This document shows positions 7,882 through 14,374 of a stretch of DNA of 18,814 bases, piece by piece. How positions within the stretch are numbered: position 1 is the stretch's first letter; the number at the start of each line of letters is the position of its first letter. The stretch is from the NCBI GenBank assembly GCA_036518955.1, contig DATDMG010000490.1:1-18814 (forward strand), written 5' to 3'. The notes beneath the pieces were generated by a model. That model ran no database searches. It was not told the origin of the DNA and saw only the letters and a program-made list of their open reading frames with translations. This DNA is from DATDMG01 sp036518955 (GTDB taxonomy: Bacteria; Actinomycetota; Actinomycetes; Actinomycetales; Kineosporiaceae). Made by a program: the position numbers and the translations under genes.

Positions 7882-7917
7882 TCCGGCATGTACCCGGCGT
7901 CGTCGGGTTATGCCGGA
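7882..7917 (+). terminator. Hairpin downstream of trpD, probable terminator
   Basis: An 8-bp outer stem TCCGGCAT/ATGCCGGA (7882-7889 and 7910-7917) continues, after a small asymmetric internal loop, into a 5-bp inner stem ACCCG/CGGGT (7892-7896 and 7904-7908) with a 7-nt loop. It starts 23 nt after the trpD stop. No T-run follows, which is usual for actinobacteria. Confidence 0.65.
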
Positions 7918-7962
7918 TGACCGATCAGGCCCAAGGCACGCCGCATGCCTGGCGGGCACCAT

Positions 7963-7968
7963 TAGAGT
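7963..7968 (+). promoter_or_regulatory. Candidate -10 element for the glycosyltransferase gene
   Basis: TAGAGT fits TANNNT, lies after the trpD hairpin, and would give a leader of about 73 nt before the ATG at 8048. No clear -35 is visible. Confidence 0.35.
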
Positions 7969-8047
7969 AACGCCCGCTACAGCAACGCCCTCGTCATGGA
8001 CCGGGCCGGGCAATCCGTGCCCACGGGTCAGAACGGACGGCGATCGG

Positions 8048-9055
8048 ATGTCTCGGGGAGTCTCTGGGTCGGCTGGGCCGCCGGACGCGGTGGGTGGTCC
8101 GCGGGTGCTGGCGATCGTGGCGTCGCTGGGGCGGCATCCGGGGAACCTGGAACGCGCTCTCGGATCGTTGCTGGAGCAGCGGCCCGAGCCGGTGGACGCG
8201 GTCGTGGTGCTGCCGGCCGGCGCGGCGGTCGCCCGGGATGCGGCCGGCCGCCGCGGTGTCCGCGTGCTCGATGATCCCGGTCGTGGCCTGGCGGCCGCGG
8301 TGAACGCGGGGCTGTCGGTCGCGGCGGTCTCGCACCGGTACGTGACGTGGCTCGGGGACGCCGACGTGCTGCTCCCCGGAGCGGTCGCCACGGCATCGGC
8401 GGTGCTGGACCGCGACCCGGAGGCGGTCGTGGCCTACGGTGACTGTCGCTACCTCACCCCCGAGGGCGAGTACCTCCTGACCTCGAACGCCGGGGGCACG
8501 GTCCGGCAGTTCGTCGGGCTCGGGCTGGGCCGACCGACGCCGCCCGCCGCGCTGTTCCGGCTGGACGCCGTGACGGCCGTCGGGCGCTTGGACGAGACGC
8601 TGGTCTACGCGACGGATCTCGACCTGCTGCTGCGCCTGCATCGCCGCGGCCGGTTCGCCGCCACCGGTCGCACTCTCGCCGTCTCGCGCTGGGACACGCC
8701 CACGCCGACCCCGGTCCAGCGGTCGACGGCCTTGGCGGAGACGCGGCAGGTGCTGCGCCGTCACCTGCCCGCAGCCTCGGTCGGGTTGCTCGCCCTCGCC
8801 CAGCCGCCCGGTTCGCTGGGTGCGCGGCTCGCCGGCCGACGGATCCCGCCCGGCGTGCTGCGAGCCGCCGCGTGGTCCCTGCCGCGTCCGCCGACCGCCG
8901 AGCGGGCGGCCCAGCGGGTGGGGGAGGAGCCGGCCGCCCTGGTACCGGTACCGGGACCGGTACCGGTCCCGTCGCCGGAGATGGGGGCGGCCACCGCGGT
9001 GGTGGCTGAGCGGGTGGCCTCACCGTCCCCGGGGGATCGGTCGGCGGTGGACTGA
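8048..9055 (+). CDS. Family 2 glycosyltransferase
   Basis: It is a probable cytoplasmic GT-A-fold enzyme moving a sugar from a nucleotide donor. Acceptor and donor are unknown. The 335-aa product opens with a Rossmann-like strand (RVLAIVASLGRHPGNLERALGSLL, 19-42). Nucleotide-site residues are around 73-90, and a DxD metal motif is Asp104-Ala-Asp106 in WLGDADVLLPGA. A GDCRYLTPEGEYL segment (131-143) follows, then the acceptor-side block PTPPAALFRLDAV...VGRLDETLVYATDLDLLLRLHRRG (163-201), typical of GT2 enzymes. There are no membrane helices. The C-terminal 60 residues are Pro/Val/Ala-rich and lie partly on a DNA palindrome. The ATG at 8048 has a weak GGACGG upstream; earlier starts in the frame add an unrelated leader. 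It ends 16 nt from the convergent RAM-domain gene. Confidence 0.87.
   Translation: MSRGVSGSAGPPDAVGGPRVLAIVASLGRHPGNLERALGSLLEQRPEPVDAVVVLPAGAAVARDAAGRRGVRVLDDPGRGLAAAVNAGLSVAAVSHRYVTWLGDADVLLPGAVATASAVLDRDPEAVVAYGDCRYLTPEGEYLLTSNAGGTVRQFVGLGLGRPTPPAALFRLDAVTAVGRLDETLVYATDLDLLLRLHRRGRFAATGRTLAVSRWDTPTPTPVQRSTALAETRQVLRRHLPAASVGLLALAQPPGSLGARLAGRRIPPGVLRAAAWSLPRPPTAERAAQRVGEEPAALVPVPGPVPVPSPEMGAATAVVAERVASPSPGDRSAVD
8941..8971. repeat. Two adjacent perfect palindromes inside the glycosyltransferase gene
   Basis: A 12-bp palindrome GGTACCGGTACC (8941-8952) abuts a 20-bp perfect palindrome centred at 8961/8962 (8952-8971; its core ACCGGTACCGGT is built from the same motif). The stretch encodes VPVPGPVPVP in the protein's low-complexity tail. 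Confidence 0.85.
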
Positions 9056-9071
9056 TCGCTCCTGGTTCGCC

Positions 9072-9356
9072 CTACTCCGCCTCGATGCCGAGGGCGAACG
9101 CGGCGTCGAGGTCGTGCCGGGAGTAGGCGCGGAAGGCCACGTACGTCGTGGTCCCGCGCACCCCCGACACCTTGCCGAGCCGGTCGGCGATGACGTCCGC
9201 CAGATCCTCGTGGTCACGCACCCTGACCATGACGACGAGGTCCACGTCGCCGGTGACGGAGTAGACCTCGCTCACCCCGTCGAGATCGGCGATCTCCGCG
9301 GCGACCTCCGGGACGCGATCGATCGCGACATGGACGAGGACAACGGCCGTGATCAC
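9072..9356 (-). CDS. Stand-alone Lrp/AsnC ligand-binding (RAM) domain protein
   Basis: This 94-aa protein is the effector-binding half of Lrp/AsnC regulators without the DNA-binding helix-turn-helix. The alpha/beta pattern is complete, with the signature GVSEVYSVTGDVDLVVMVRV at 27-46 and a final GTTTYVAF strand. Such domains form dimers or higher rings that bind amino acids. Its partner here is unknown. The GTG at 9356 overlaps the stop of the upstream nuclease gene by 4 nt (GTGA) and has GGGAGG at 9362-9367, 5 nt away; both fix the start. The coupling suggests it is made together with the nuclease. A longer frame from 9491 runs inside the nuclease gene and is rejected. Confidence 0.88.
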   Translation of the reverse strand: MITAVVLVHVAIDRVPEVAAEIADLDGVSEVYSVTGDVDLVVMVRVRDHEDLADVIADRLGKVSGVRGTTTYVAFRAYSRHDLDAAFALGIEAE

Positions 9357-11125
9357 GCAGACCTCCCGAGCGGGCTTGGGGTGTGCTGGGGTGAGCCTAC
9401 GCCGGGTCGGGGACGGGACGGTCCGGCCGGGTCGCGATGCCCCTCGAGCCGCCACTGGGCCTGCCCGGCGCCGTGGATCGGGCAGGTCCACTCGCCGTCC
9501 AGCCGGACCAGCCGCACTCCCGGCTCCTCCAGCCAGCGCAGGATCTGCTCGGTCTCCTCCGGATGGGCGGCCGGCAGCGGCGCCGGCCGTGGACGGACCT
9601 GCTCGCCGGTGGCTCGCATCGCGTCGATGAACGGGTAGGGGTCGGCACCCGGCGGGCTCACCGTCGTCGCGGCGAGCCGGCCGTGGCGGACCAGGACCAG
9701 CTCCCAGCCGCCGGCGGACGCCCGGCGCGCAGCCACGACTTCGCGTGTGCCGGCCAGCGGGGCCAGCCGCTGGGTGCGGGCCGCCGCGCGGAGGAAGGCG
9801 AGCATGCGATCCCGGACGAGCGCAGCCTCCTCGAAGCGTTCAGCCCCTGCCCGGCTGGCCGCCCGGGCGCTGAGCGCCGCCAGCACGGCGCGATGATCGG
9901 CCGTGATCGCGTGGCGGACCGCCTCGACCGTGACGGCGTAGGCCTCGACGTCCTGCCGGCCGATGCACGGCGCGCCGCACCGGCCGAGGTCGGCGAGGAG
10001 GCACGCCGAGGCGCCCGGGCCGGGTCGCAGCGGGAGACGGCCCGAGCACCGCCGGATCGGGAACGCCTCGTGCAGGGCGGCGACCGCCAGCTCCGCCTGC
10101 TGGCCGGAGCCGAAGGGACCGAGGTACGTGGCGGAGTCGGCCCGCACGTCGCGGACGACGGACAGGCGGGGGAACGGCTCGACCGTCAGCTTCACCCAGG
10201 GCGCCCGGTCGGGGAAGCGCGAGCGTCGGTTGTACCGGGGCGCGTGCTCGGCGATCAGCCGCAGTTCGCGGACCCGTGCCTCCAGCGGCGTCGCGCACAC
10301 GACGGGGGTGACCGCGTGGGCCAGCGCGACCATCTCGGCCATCCGCGACCGCTGCTCGGAGGCGGTGAAGTAGCTGCGCACCCTGGCGCGGATGTCGACC
10401 GACGTGCCGACGTACAGGGCGCGGCCCTGGTCGTCGGTGAAGAGGTAGACGCCCGGCGCCGAGGGCAGCCCGTCGGCGAGGTGCCGTTTGCGCCGAGTGC
10501 TGGCCGGCACCGTGGACGTGAAGCCCGCGAGTTCTTCGAGCGACGTCACCCCGAGGTTGCCGACCCGCTCGACGAGCCCGTGGAGGACGTCGACGGTGGC
10601 CCGGGCGTCGGTGAGGGCGCGGTGGTCGGGCGTGACCGAGGAGCGGAACACCCGGGCGAGGGTGGACAGCTTGCGGTTGCGCGCCTCGTCGCGGGTCACG
10701 ACCTGGCGCGCCAGCCGGGCGGTGTCGATCACCGGCGGCCGTGGCCACTCCAGGCCGGTGCGCGCGCACCCGGCCTGGAGGAACGCGACGTCATAGGGGG
10801 CGTTGTGGGCGACCAGGACGCAACCGCGGGCGAACTCCAGGAAGGCGGCCACGGCCGCCCCGAGGCGGGGCGCCGCCGCCACCATGCCGTCCGTGATCCC
10901 GGTCAGCACCGCGATGAAGGGCGGAATGGGCTCGCCCGGGTTCACCAGCGTCTGGAACTCACCGAGCCGGACGCCGCCGCGTACCTTGACCGCGCCGATC
11001 TCGGTGATCCCACAGCCGGCGGGGGCGCCCCCGGTGGTCTCCAGGTCGACGACGACGAAGGTCACCTCCGCCAGCGGCGTGCCCAGCTCGTCGATCGTCG
11101 CCTGCGCGCAGAGGGGTGTGCCCAC
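9353..11125 (-). CDS. DEDDh 3'-5' exonuclease fused to a UvrC-like GIY-YIG nuclease
   Basis: This is a two-nuclease protein, similar to M. tuberculosis Rv2191 and related to Cho/UvrC. The 590-aa product starts with a DnaQ-like domain: Asp27 and Glu29 in VVDLETTG, Asp112 in HNAPYD, and His168/Asp173 in HRALTD, so all DEDDh residues are present. A GIY-YIG domain follows (Gly225-Val-Tyr, Tyr238-Val-Gly, then an Arg-rich helix). Next come the UvrC-type YLGPFGS segment (334-340) and a Cys-containing segment at 360-387. A UVR-like motif, FEEAALVRDRM (431-441), is the type that contacts UvrB. The UvrC RNase H-like and HhH parts are absent. A role in DNA repair is inferred, not shown. The GTG at 11125 has GGGAGG 4 nt upstream. 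Upstream codons to 11230 are possible but not conserved-looking. It is divergent from the NYN gene and coupled to the RAM gene. Confidence 0.9.
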   Translation of the reverse strand: MGTPLCAQATIDELGTPLAEVTFVVVDLETTGGAPAGCGITEIGAVKVRGGVRLGEFQTLVNPGEPIPPFIAVLTGITDGMVAAAPRLGAAVAAFLEFARGCVLVAHNAPYDVAFLQAGCARTGLEWPRPPVIDTARLARQVVTRDEARNRKLSTLARVFRSSVTPDHRALTDARATVDVLHGLVERVGNLGVTSLEELAGFTSTVPASTRRKRHLADGLPSAPGVYLFTDDQGRALYVGTSVDIRARVRSYFTASEQRSRMAEMVALAHAVTPVVCATPLEARVRELRLIAEHAPRYNRRSRFPDRAPWVKLTVEPFPRLSVVRDVRADSATYLGPFGSGQQAELAVAALHEAFPIRRCSGRLPLRPGPGASACLLADLGRCGAPCIGRQDVEAYAVTVEAVRHAITADHRAVLAALSARAASRAGAERFEEAALVRDRMLAFLRAAARTQRLAPLAGTREVVAARRASAGGWELVLVRHGRLAATTVSPPGADPYPFIDAMRATGEQVRPRPAPLPAAHPEETEQILRWLEEPGVRLVRLDGEWTCPIHGAGQAQWRLEGHRDPAGPSRPRPGVGSPQHTPSPLGRSA

Positions 11126-11238
11126 CGGCCCTCCCGGATGTGTCGGTGCTCCCTGATCGGTACGGTTGAGACGGTAGGGGCAGGGTCCGACAGTTTCCGT
11201 GGACGGCAGGTTCGTCGGTGTGGCGGGCACCGGGTCAC

Positions 11239-11244
11239 TACCCT
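11239..11244 (+). promoter_or_regulatory. Candidate -10 element for leaderless transcription of the NYN gene
   Basis: TACCCT (TANNNT) is followed by exactly 6 nt and then the GTG at 11251. No Shine-Dalgarno sequence precedes this GTG, so a leaderless mRNA is likely. The 125-nt divergent spacer 11126-11250 should also hold the nuclease promoter, which I could not locate with confidence. Confidence 0.55.
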
Positions 11245-11250
11245 CGAGAC

Positions 11251-12564
11251 GTGACCTCGTCGACGTCCGTGCAGGTGCTGCCTGACGACGTCCGCCGTCA
11301 CCTGATCGAGCTCGCGGCCATCGTGCTGGGCGAGCTCACCCCGGCGGAGGTGCCGAGCGTGCTCGGCCGGGTGAGGGCCTTCGCCCCCGCCCGCCGTCCC
11401 CGGGCGGGGGCGGGGCCGCTGTCCGTGGCACTGGACCGCGACCCGGGGTTCCGGCAGCACGTGGCGGCCGCGTGGCGTGCGCTGCACCCCGAGTTGGCCG
11501 CGGACATCGACGCCGGCTCGGTACCCGGCGCTGTCGACCCGGCGCTGGCCCTGGCCGGCGTCTACCTGCTCCGCCCTCCCGACTGGGCAGCGCTCTCGGC
11601 CACTCTCGCCGGTGCGGTCGCGCTGACCCACGAGACCGTCGTGGCCCAGCAGTCGGACGCCGCGGCCCGGGCCGAGTTCGCCACGGCGATGCAGGAGGTG
11701 GAGCGGCTGCGCGAGCTGTTGGAACGGGAGCGGGAGCGGATCGGCGAGCTCACCGACGATCTCTCGGCCACCCGGCGCGAGCTGCGCCGGTCACGATCGG
11801 ACGCGGACCGGGCGCGGGCGCAGGCCCGCGCCGTCCTGGCGGAGGCCGCGGTCGAGCGTGAGCGGCTCGAGGCCGAGGCCCGCGAGCACGCGGCCGCCGC
11901 CGTCGAGTCCGCCGAGCAGGCCAGGCGCGCTGCGGAGCAGTTGGCGCAGGCCCGCCGGGCCGAGCGCGAGGGCAGGTCACTGGCGGACACCCGGTTGAGG
12001 TTGCTGCTCGACACCGTCGTCGACGCGGCCTCCGGACTGCGCCGGGAACTGGCTCTGCCTCCGGCCGACATGCGTCCAGCGGATCTCGTCGCGGCGGTAC
12101 CGGTGGCAGCGGCTGCCCCACCGGGTGTCACCGCGCAGGGGCGCGACGACGACGATCCCGCGATGCTGGGCCAGCTGCTCGCGTTGCCCCAGGCCCACCT
12201 CATCGTGGACGGGTACAACGTCACCAAGACCGGCTATGGCACGTTGCCGCTGCTGGAGCAGCGGCGCCGGCTCGTGCACGGGCTGGCCGGCCTCACCGCC
12301 CGCACCGGGGCCGAGGTGACGTGCTGTTTCGACGGCGCCGACGTCGAGGCTGCCACGGCATGGCGGCAGCGGGGAGTGCGCGTGATGTTCTCCGAGCCGG
12401 GGACCACGGCGGACGAGCTGGTGCGGCGGCTGGCTCGGGCCGAGCCCTCCGGCCGGCCGGTCGTCGTGGTCTCGAGCGACGGCGCGGTCGCCCGTGGTGC
12501 GCGGGCGGCCGGCGCTCGGGCGGTGCCCGCGCAGGCCCTGCTGCGGCTGCTCTCCCGGGGCTGA
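11251..12564 (+). CDS. Coiled-coil protein with C-terminal NYN (PIN-like) RNase domain
   Basis: It is a probable endoribonuclease or RNA-binding protein of the YacP-like NYN group. The 437-aa product has a mostly helical N-terminal region (1-130) and a long charged coiled coil (about 135-245, rich in Glu, Arg and Ala). A Pro/Ala linker follows. The NYN domain covers about 315-435. Acidic residues fitting a metal-dependent PIN active site are Asp320 in IVDGYNV, Asp361 in FDGADV, Asp388 in TTADEL and Asp410 in VSSDG. Asn323 is also conserved in the family. The coiled coil suggests oligomerisation or a scaffold. The GTG at 11251 is supported by a -10 element 6 nt upstream; the frame extends only 11 codons further. 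Substrate and partners are unknown. Confidence 0.85.
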   Translation: MTSSTSVQVLPDDVRRHLIELAAIVLGELTPAEVPSVLGRVRAFAPARRPRAGAGPLSVALDRDPGFRQHVAAAWRALHPELAADIDAGSVPGAVDPALALAGVYLLRPPDWAALSATLAGAVALTHETVVAQQSDAAARAEFATAMQEVERLRELLERERERIGELTDDLSATRRELRRSRSDADRARAQARAVLAEAAVERERLEAEAREHAAAAVESAEQARRAAEQLAQARRAEREGRSLADTRLRLLLDTVVDAASGLRRELALPPADMRPADLVAAVPVAAAAPPGVTAQGRDDDDPAMLGQLLALPQAHLIVDGYNVTKTGYGTLPLLEQRRRLVHGLAGLTARTGAEVTCCFDGADVEAATAWRQRGVRVMFSEPGTTADELVRRLARAEPSGRPVVVVSSDGAVARGARAAGARAVPAQALLRLLSRG

Positions 12565-12588
12565 GGCGAAAGTGTCGGTGGTGGCGCC

Positions 12589-12594
12589 TAGCGT
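12589..12594 (+). promoter_or_regulatory. Candidate -10 element placing a transcript start on the ATG at 12601
   Basis: TAGCGT (TANNNT) is followed by 6 nt and an ATG at 12601, in frame with the CxxC protein start at 12658. The promoter could give either a leaderless 138-aa form or a 57-nt leader to the ATG at 12658. Confidence 0.5.
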
Positions 12595-12657
12595 TCGCTG
12601 ATGTCGGCACGGTGCCGGCCGGACCGTTGGTCCGACACCACCCCCGAGGGGGCCGTG

Positions 12658-13017
12658 ATGATCATCGACTGCGACACCTGCACGGTGCGCGGTGCCGCGT
12701 GCGCCGACTGCGTGGTCACCGTTCTGCTCGGCGCCGCGCCGGAGCGGGTGGAGCTGGACGGCGCGGAGCGGGCGGCGATCGCCGTGCTGGCCGACTCCGG
12801 CCTGGTCCCCCCGTTGCGGTTGCTCCGGCCGGAGCCAGGCATCGGCGGGGCGGGTAATGCATCGGGCGCCGGCCCGGCGCCGGGCGACGGGAGACCGCCG
12901 GGCGACGGGAGGGCGCCGGGCGACGGGAGGGCGCCGGGCGAGCAGGCGGCAGCACGTACCGTTAACTGCCCGTCACCCTTTCCTCGGCGTCCGGGAGGGC
13001 GGCGCGCGGCGGGCTGA
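12658..13017 (+). CDS. Small conserved CxxC...CxxC protein, probable metal binder
   Basis: This 119-aa protein has a compact N-terminal domain. Cys5, Cys8, Cys15 and Cys18 form CX2CX6CX2C, a likely zinc or iron-sulfur knuckle. The motif runs IDCDTCTVRGAACADC and continues into CVVTVLLG. A short acidic and helical part (about 30-55) follows. I recall similar small proteins starting near IDCD in many actinobacteria; none has a function known to me. The C-terminal half is low complexity and contains the 18-bp DNA repeat encoding APGDGR units. The ATG at 12658 has GAGGGGG at 12645-12651. The in-frame ATG at 12601 may be used from a leaderless transcript, adding 19 residues. It lies between the NYN gene and the NlpC/P60 gene. 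Confidence 0.75.
   Translation: MIIDCDTCTVRGAACADCVVTVLLGAAPERVELDGAERAAIAVLADSGLVPPLRLLRPEPGIGGAGNASGAGPAPGDGRPPGDGRAPGDGRAPGEQAAARTVNCPSPFPRRPGGRRAAG
12877..12941. repeat. 18-bp tandem repeat, about 3.6 copies, in the CxxC protein gene
   Basis: Units at 12877-12894, 12895-12912 and 12913-12930 share the core GCCGGGCGACGGGAG, and a partial fourth starts at 12931. The unit keeps the frame and encodes (A/P)PGDGR repeats, so copy number could change without breaking the protein. Confidence 0.85.
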
Positions 13018-13089
13018 ACGCTGGGCGCCCGGTGGCTGCGGGAGTGTTATGGCTGTACTAACGGCTCCTTATCGGTCTGTCGAGCGACT

Positions 13090-13117
13090 TTGCCGCCCGT
13101 GCGCCGGCGGCTAGGGT
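13090..13117 (+). promoter_or_regulatory. Candidate promoter of the NlpC/P60 gene
   Basis: TTGCCG (13090-13095) and TAGGGT (13112-13117) are separated by 16 nt, giving both -35 and -10 matches. Transcription would begin near 13124, about 72 nt before the chosen GTG at 13196. The rest of 13018-13195 shows no gene. Confidence 0.55.
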
Positions 13118-13195
13118 CGCTGCCTGAGTCACGGGGTGTCATCTCCGTGGAGTCGCCGGGTGCGGGGGCCGGCGCGACGAACGGAGCGAGAACGA

Positions 13196-14251
13196 GTGTC
13201 CCTGCCCGGTCCGCGTGGTAGCCGCCACCGCCGCCGCCTGGTCCTCCTCGGGGTGGTCGTGCTGTGTGCGGGGTGGTGGGTCCAGCCGTCGGCCGGCGCG
13301 GTGTCCCGGCCCAACCTCGAGCAGGTACGCCAGCAGGTCCAGGTCCTGCACGAGCAGGCCGAGGCCGCGACGGAGAAGTTCAACGACACCCGGGACAAGA
13401 TAGCTTCGCTGCAGGTGCAGGTGTCCGCGGCACAGCTGAGGCTCACCGAGCAGCAGAAGGCGGTCCAGAAGGCTCAGCAAGACCTGGGCCGGATCGCCGT
13501 CGACACGTACAAGGCCGGTGATCTGGCGACGCTGTCGCTCTTCTTCGGCGACGACCCGGATCGTTTCGTCCAAGCGAACGGGTTGTTCGTCTCGCTCGGC
13601 GATCGCAAGGCCGAGGCCGTGCAGGCCTTGACCCGGCAACGGCAGTTGCTCGTCGGCGGGATGACCGACGTTCAGGAGCAGCAGCAGCGGCTCCAGCAGG
13701 CCTTGGCCGACCTCCAAAAGGAGCGCGGGGACGTCCTGGCGAAGCTGTCCGCGGCGACGGCGTTGCTGGGCCGGCTCACCGAGGGCGAGCGTGGTCGGCT
13801 CGGCCAGCTGCAGGCCGGCGACGACCGCACCGGCCTGGCCGACCTCGGCGTCCCGATGCCCACGTCCGGGAGGCTGACGTGCGAGGACGTTCCGATCGCC
13901 GTCCCGCCCGGCCGGCTCGGCAAGGTGATCTCCTACGCCTGCGCCCAGGTGGGTGCCCCCTACCAGTGGGGCGCTGACGGGCCGAAGGCCTTCGACTGCA
14001 GCGGCCTGACGATGATGGCCTGGAAGCAGGCCGGGGTCGACCTACCGCACAACGCGGCGGCGCAGGCGGAGCTCGGCACTCGGGTTCCGCTCGACCGGAT
14101 CGAGCCGGGCGACCTGCTGTTCTTCCATCAGCCGATCAGTCACGAGGCGATCTACATCGGTCACGGCCTGATGTTGCACGCGCCCCAGACCGGGGAAGTC
14201 GTGAAGATCGTTCCAGTGCGTTCCGACGCGGTCGCAGCGGTTCGGCTCTGA
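13196..14251 (+). CDS. Secreted NlpC/P60 peptidoglycan endopeptidase
   Basis: It is a cell-wall hydrolase expected to cut D-Glu-meso-DAP bonds in peptide stems outside the cell. The 351-aa product has a signal peptide (Arg-rich start, hydrophobic 15-28, likely cleavage after AGA at about residue 35). Two helical coiled-coil segments cover about 38-110 and 135-205, as in the RipA/RipC class, where they restrain or position the enzyme. The NlpC/P60 domain covers about 240-351. Its catalytic residues are Cys268 in DCSGL, His316 in SHEAIYIG and His328 in MLHAPQTG. Its place next to the DEDD/UvrC nuclease matches M. tuberculosis Rv2190c. The GTG at 13196 has GGAGCGAG upstream and puts the Arg-rich n-region at the start. 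A GTG at 13136 would add 20 residues and is the main alternative. Confidence 0.9.
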   Translation: MSLPGPRGSRHRRRLVLLGVVVLCAGWWVQPSAGAVSRPNLEQVRQQVQVLHEQAEAATEKFNDTRDKIASLQVQVSAAQLRLTEQQKAVQKAQQDLGRIAVDTYKAGDLATLSLFFGDDPDRFVQANGLFVSLGDRKAEAVQALTRQRQLLVGGMTDVQEQQQRLQQALADLQKERGDVLAKLSAATALLGRLTEGERGRLGQLQAGDDRTGLADLGVPMPTSGRLTCEDVPIAVPPGRLGKVISYACAQVGAPYQWGADGPKAFDCSGLTMMAWKQAGVDLPHNAAAQAELGTRVPLDRIEPGDLLFFHQPISHEAIYIGHGLMLHAPQTGEVVKIVPVRSDAVAAVRL

Positions 14252-14306
14252 CCGCCTCCGGCCGCCGCCTCCGGCCGCCGCGTCCAGCGCACCGCGTCCA
14301 GCGCCA
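14252..14306. repeat. Two short tandem duplications after the NlpC/P60 gene
   Basis: A 13-bp unit CCGCCTCCGGCCG is repeated at 14252-14264 and 14265-14277. A nearly perfect 14-bp unit starting CGCGTCCAGCGC is then repeated at 14279-14292 and 14293-14306. They begin directly after the stop codon and are probably slippage duplications. Apart from the TAGGCT element near its end, the spacer 14252-14374 shows nothing else. Confidence 0.7.
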
Positions 14307-14362
14307 CCGTGATCGTCCGTACGCGTCGCACGCCGGCCGCCCGTCGGCGCTCCGCGTCGCCG

Positions 14363-14368
14363 TAGGCT
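14363..14368 (+). promoter_or_regulatory. Candidate -10 element for leaderless transcription of the metalloprotease gene
   Basis: TAGGCT (TANNNT) is followed by exactly 6 nt and the GTG at 14375. No Shine-Dalgarno sequence is present. No clear -35 is visible. Confidence 0.55.
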
Positions 14369-14374
14369 GGTGCG

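Noticed and set aside
7910..8047. Longer glycosyltransferase start at 7910
   Set aside because: The added 46 residues are unrelated to the family and overlap the arm of the trpD terminator hairpin.
9437..11254. A 605-codon open frame on the + strand opposite the nuclease gene
   Set aside because: It is Arg/Gly/Ala-rich with no domain. The minus strand has complete DEDDh and GIY-YIG motifs.
13018..13195. c-di-AMP (ydaO-type) riboswitch upstream of the NlpC/P60 gene, known for such genes in actinobacteria
   Set aside because: The spacer is short and I could not find the conserved core segments. A covariance-model search (Rfam ydaO-yuaA) would settle it.
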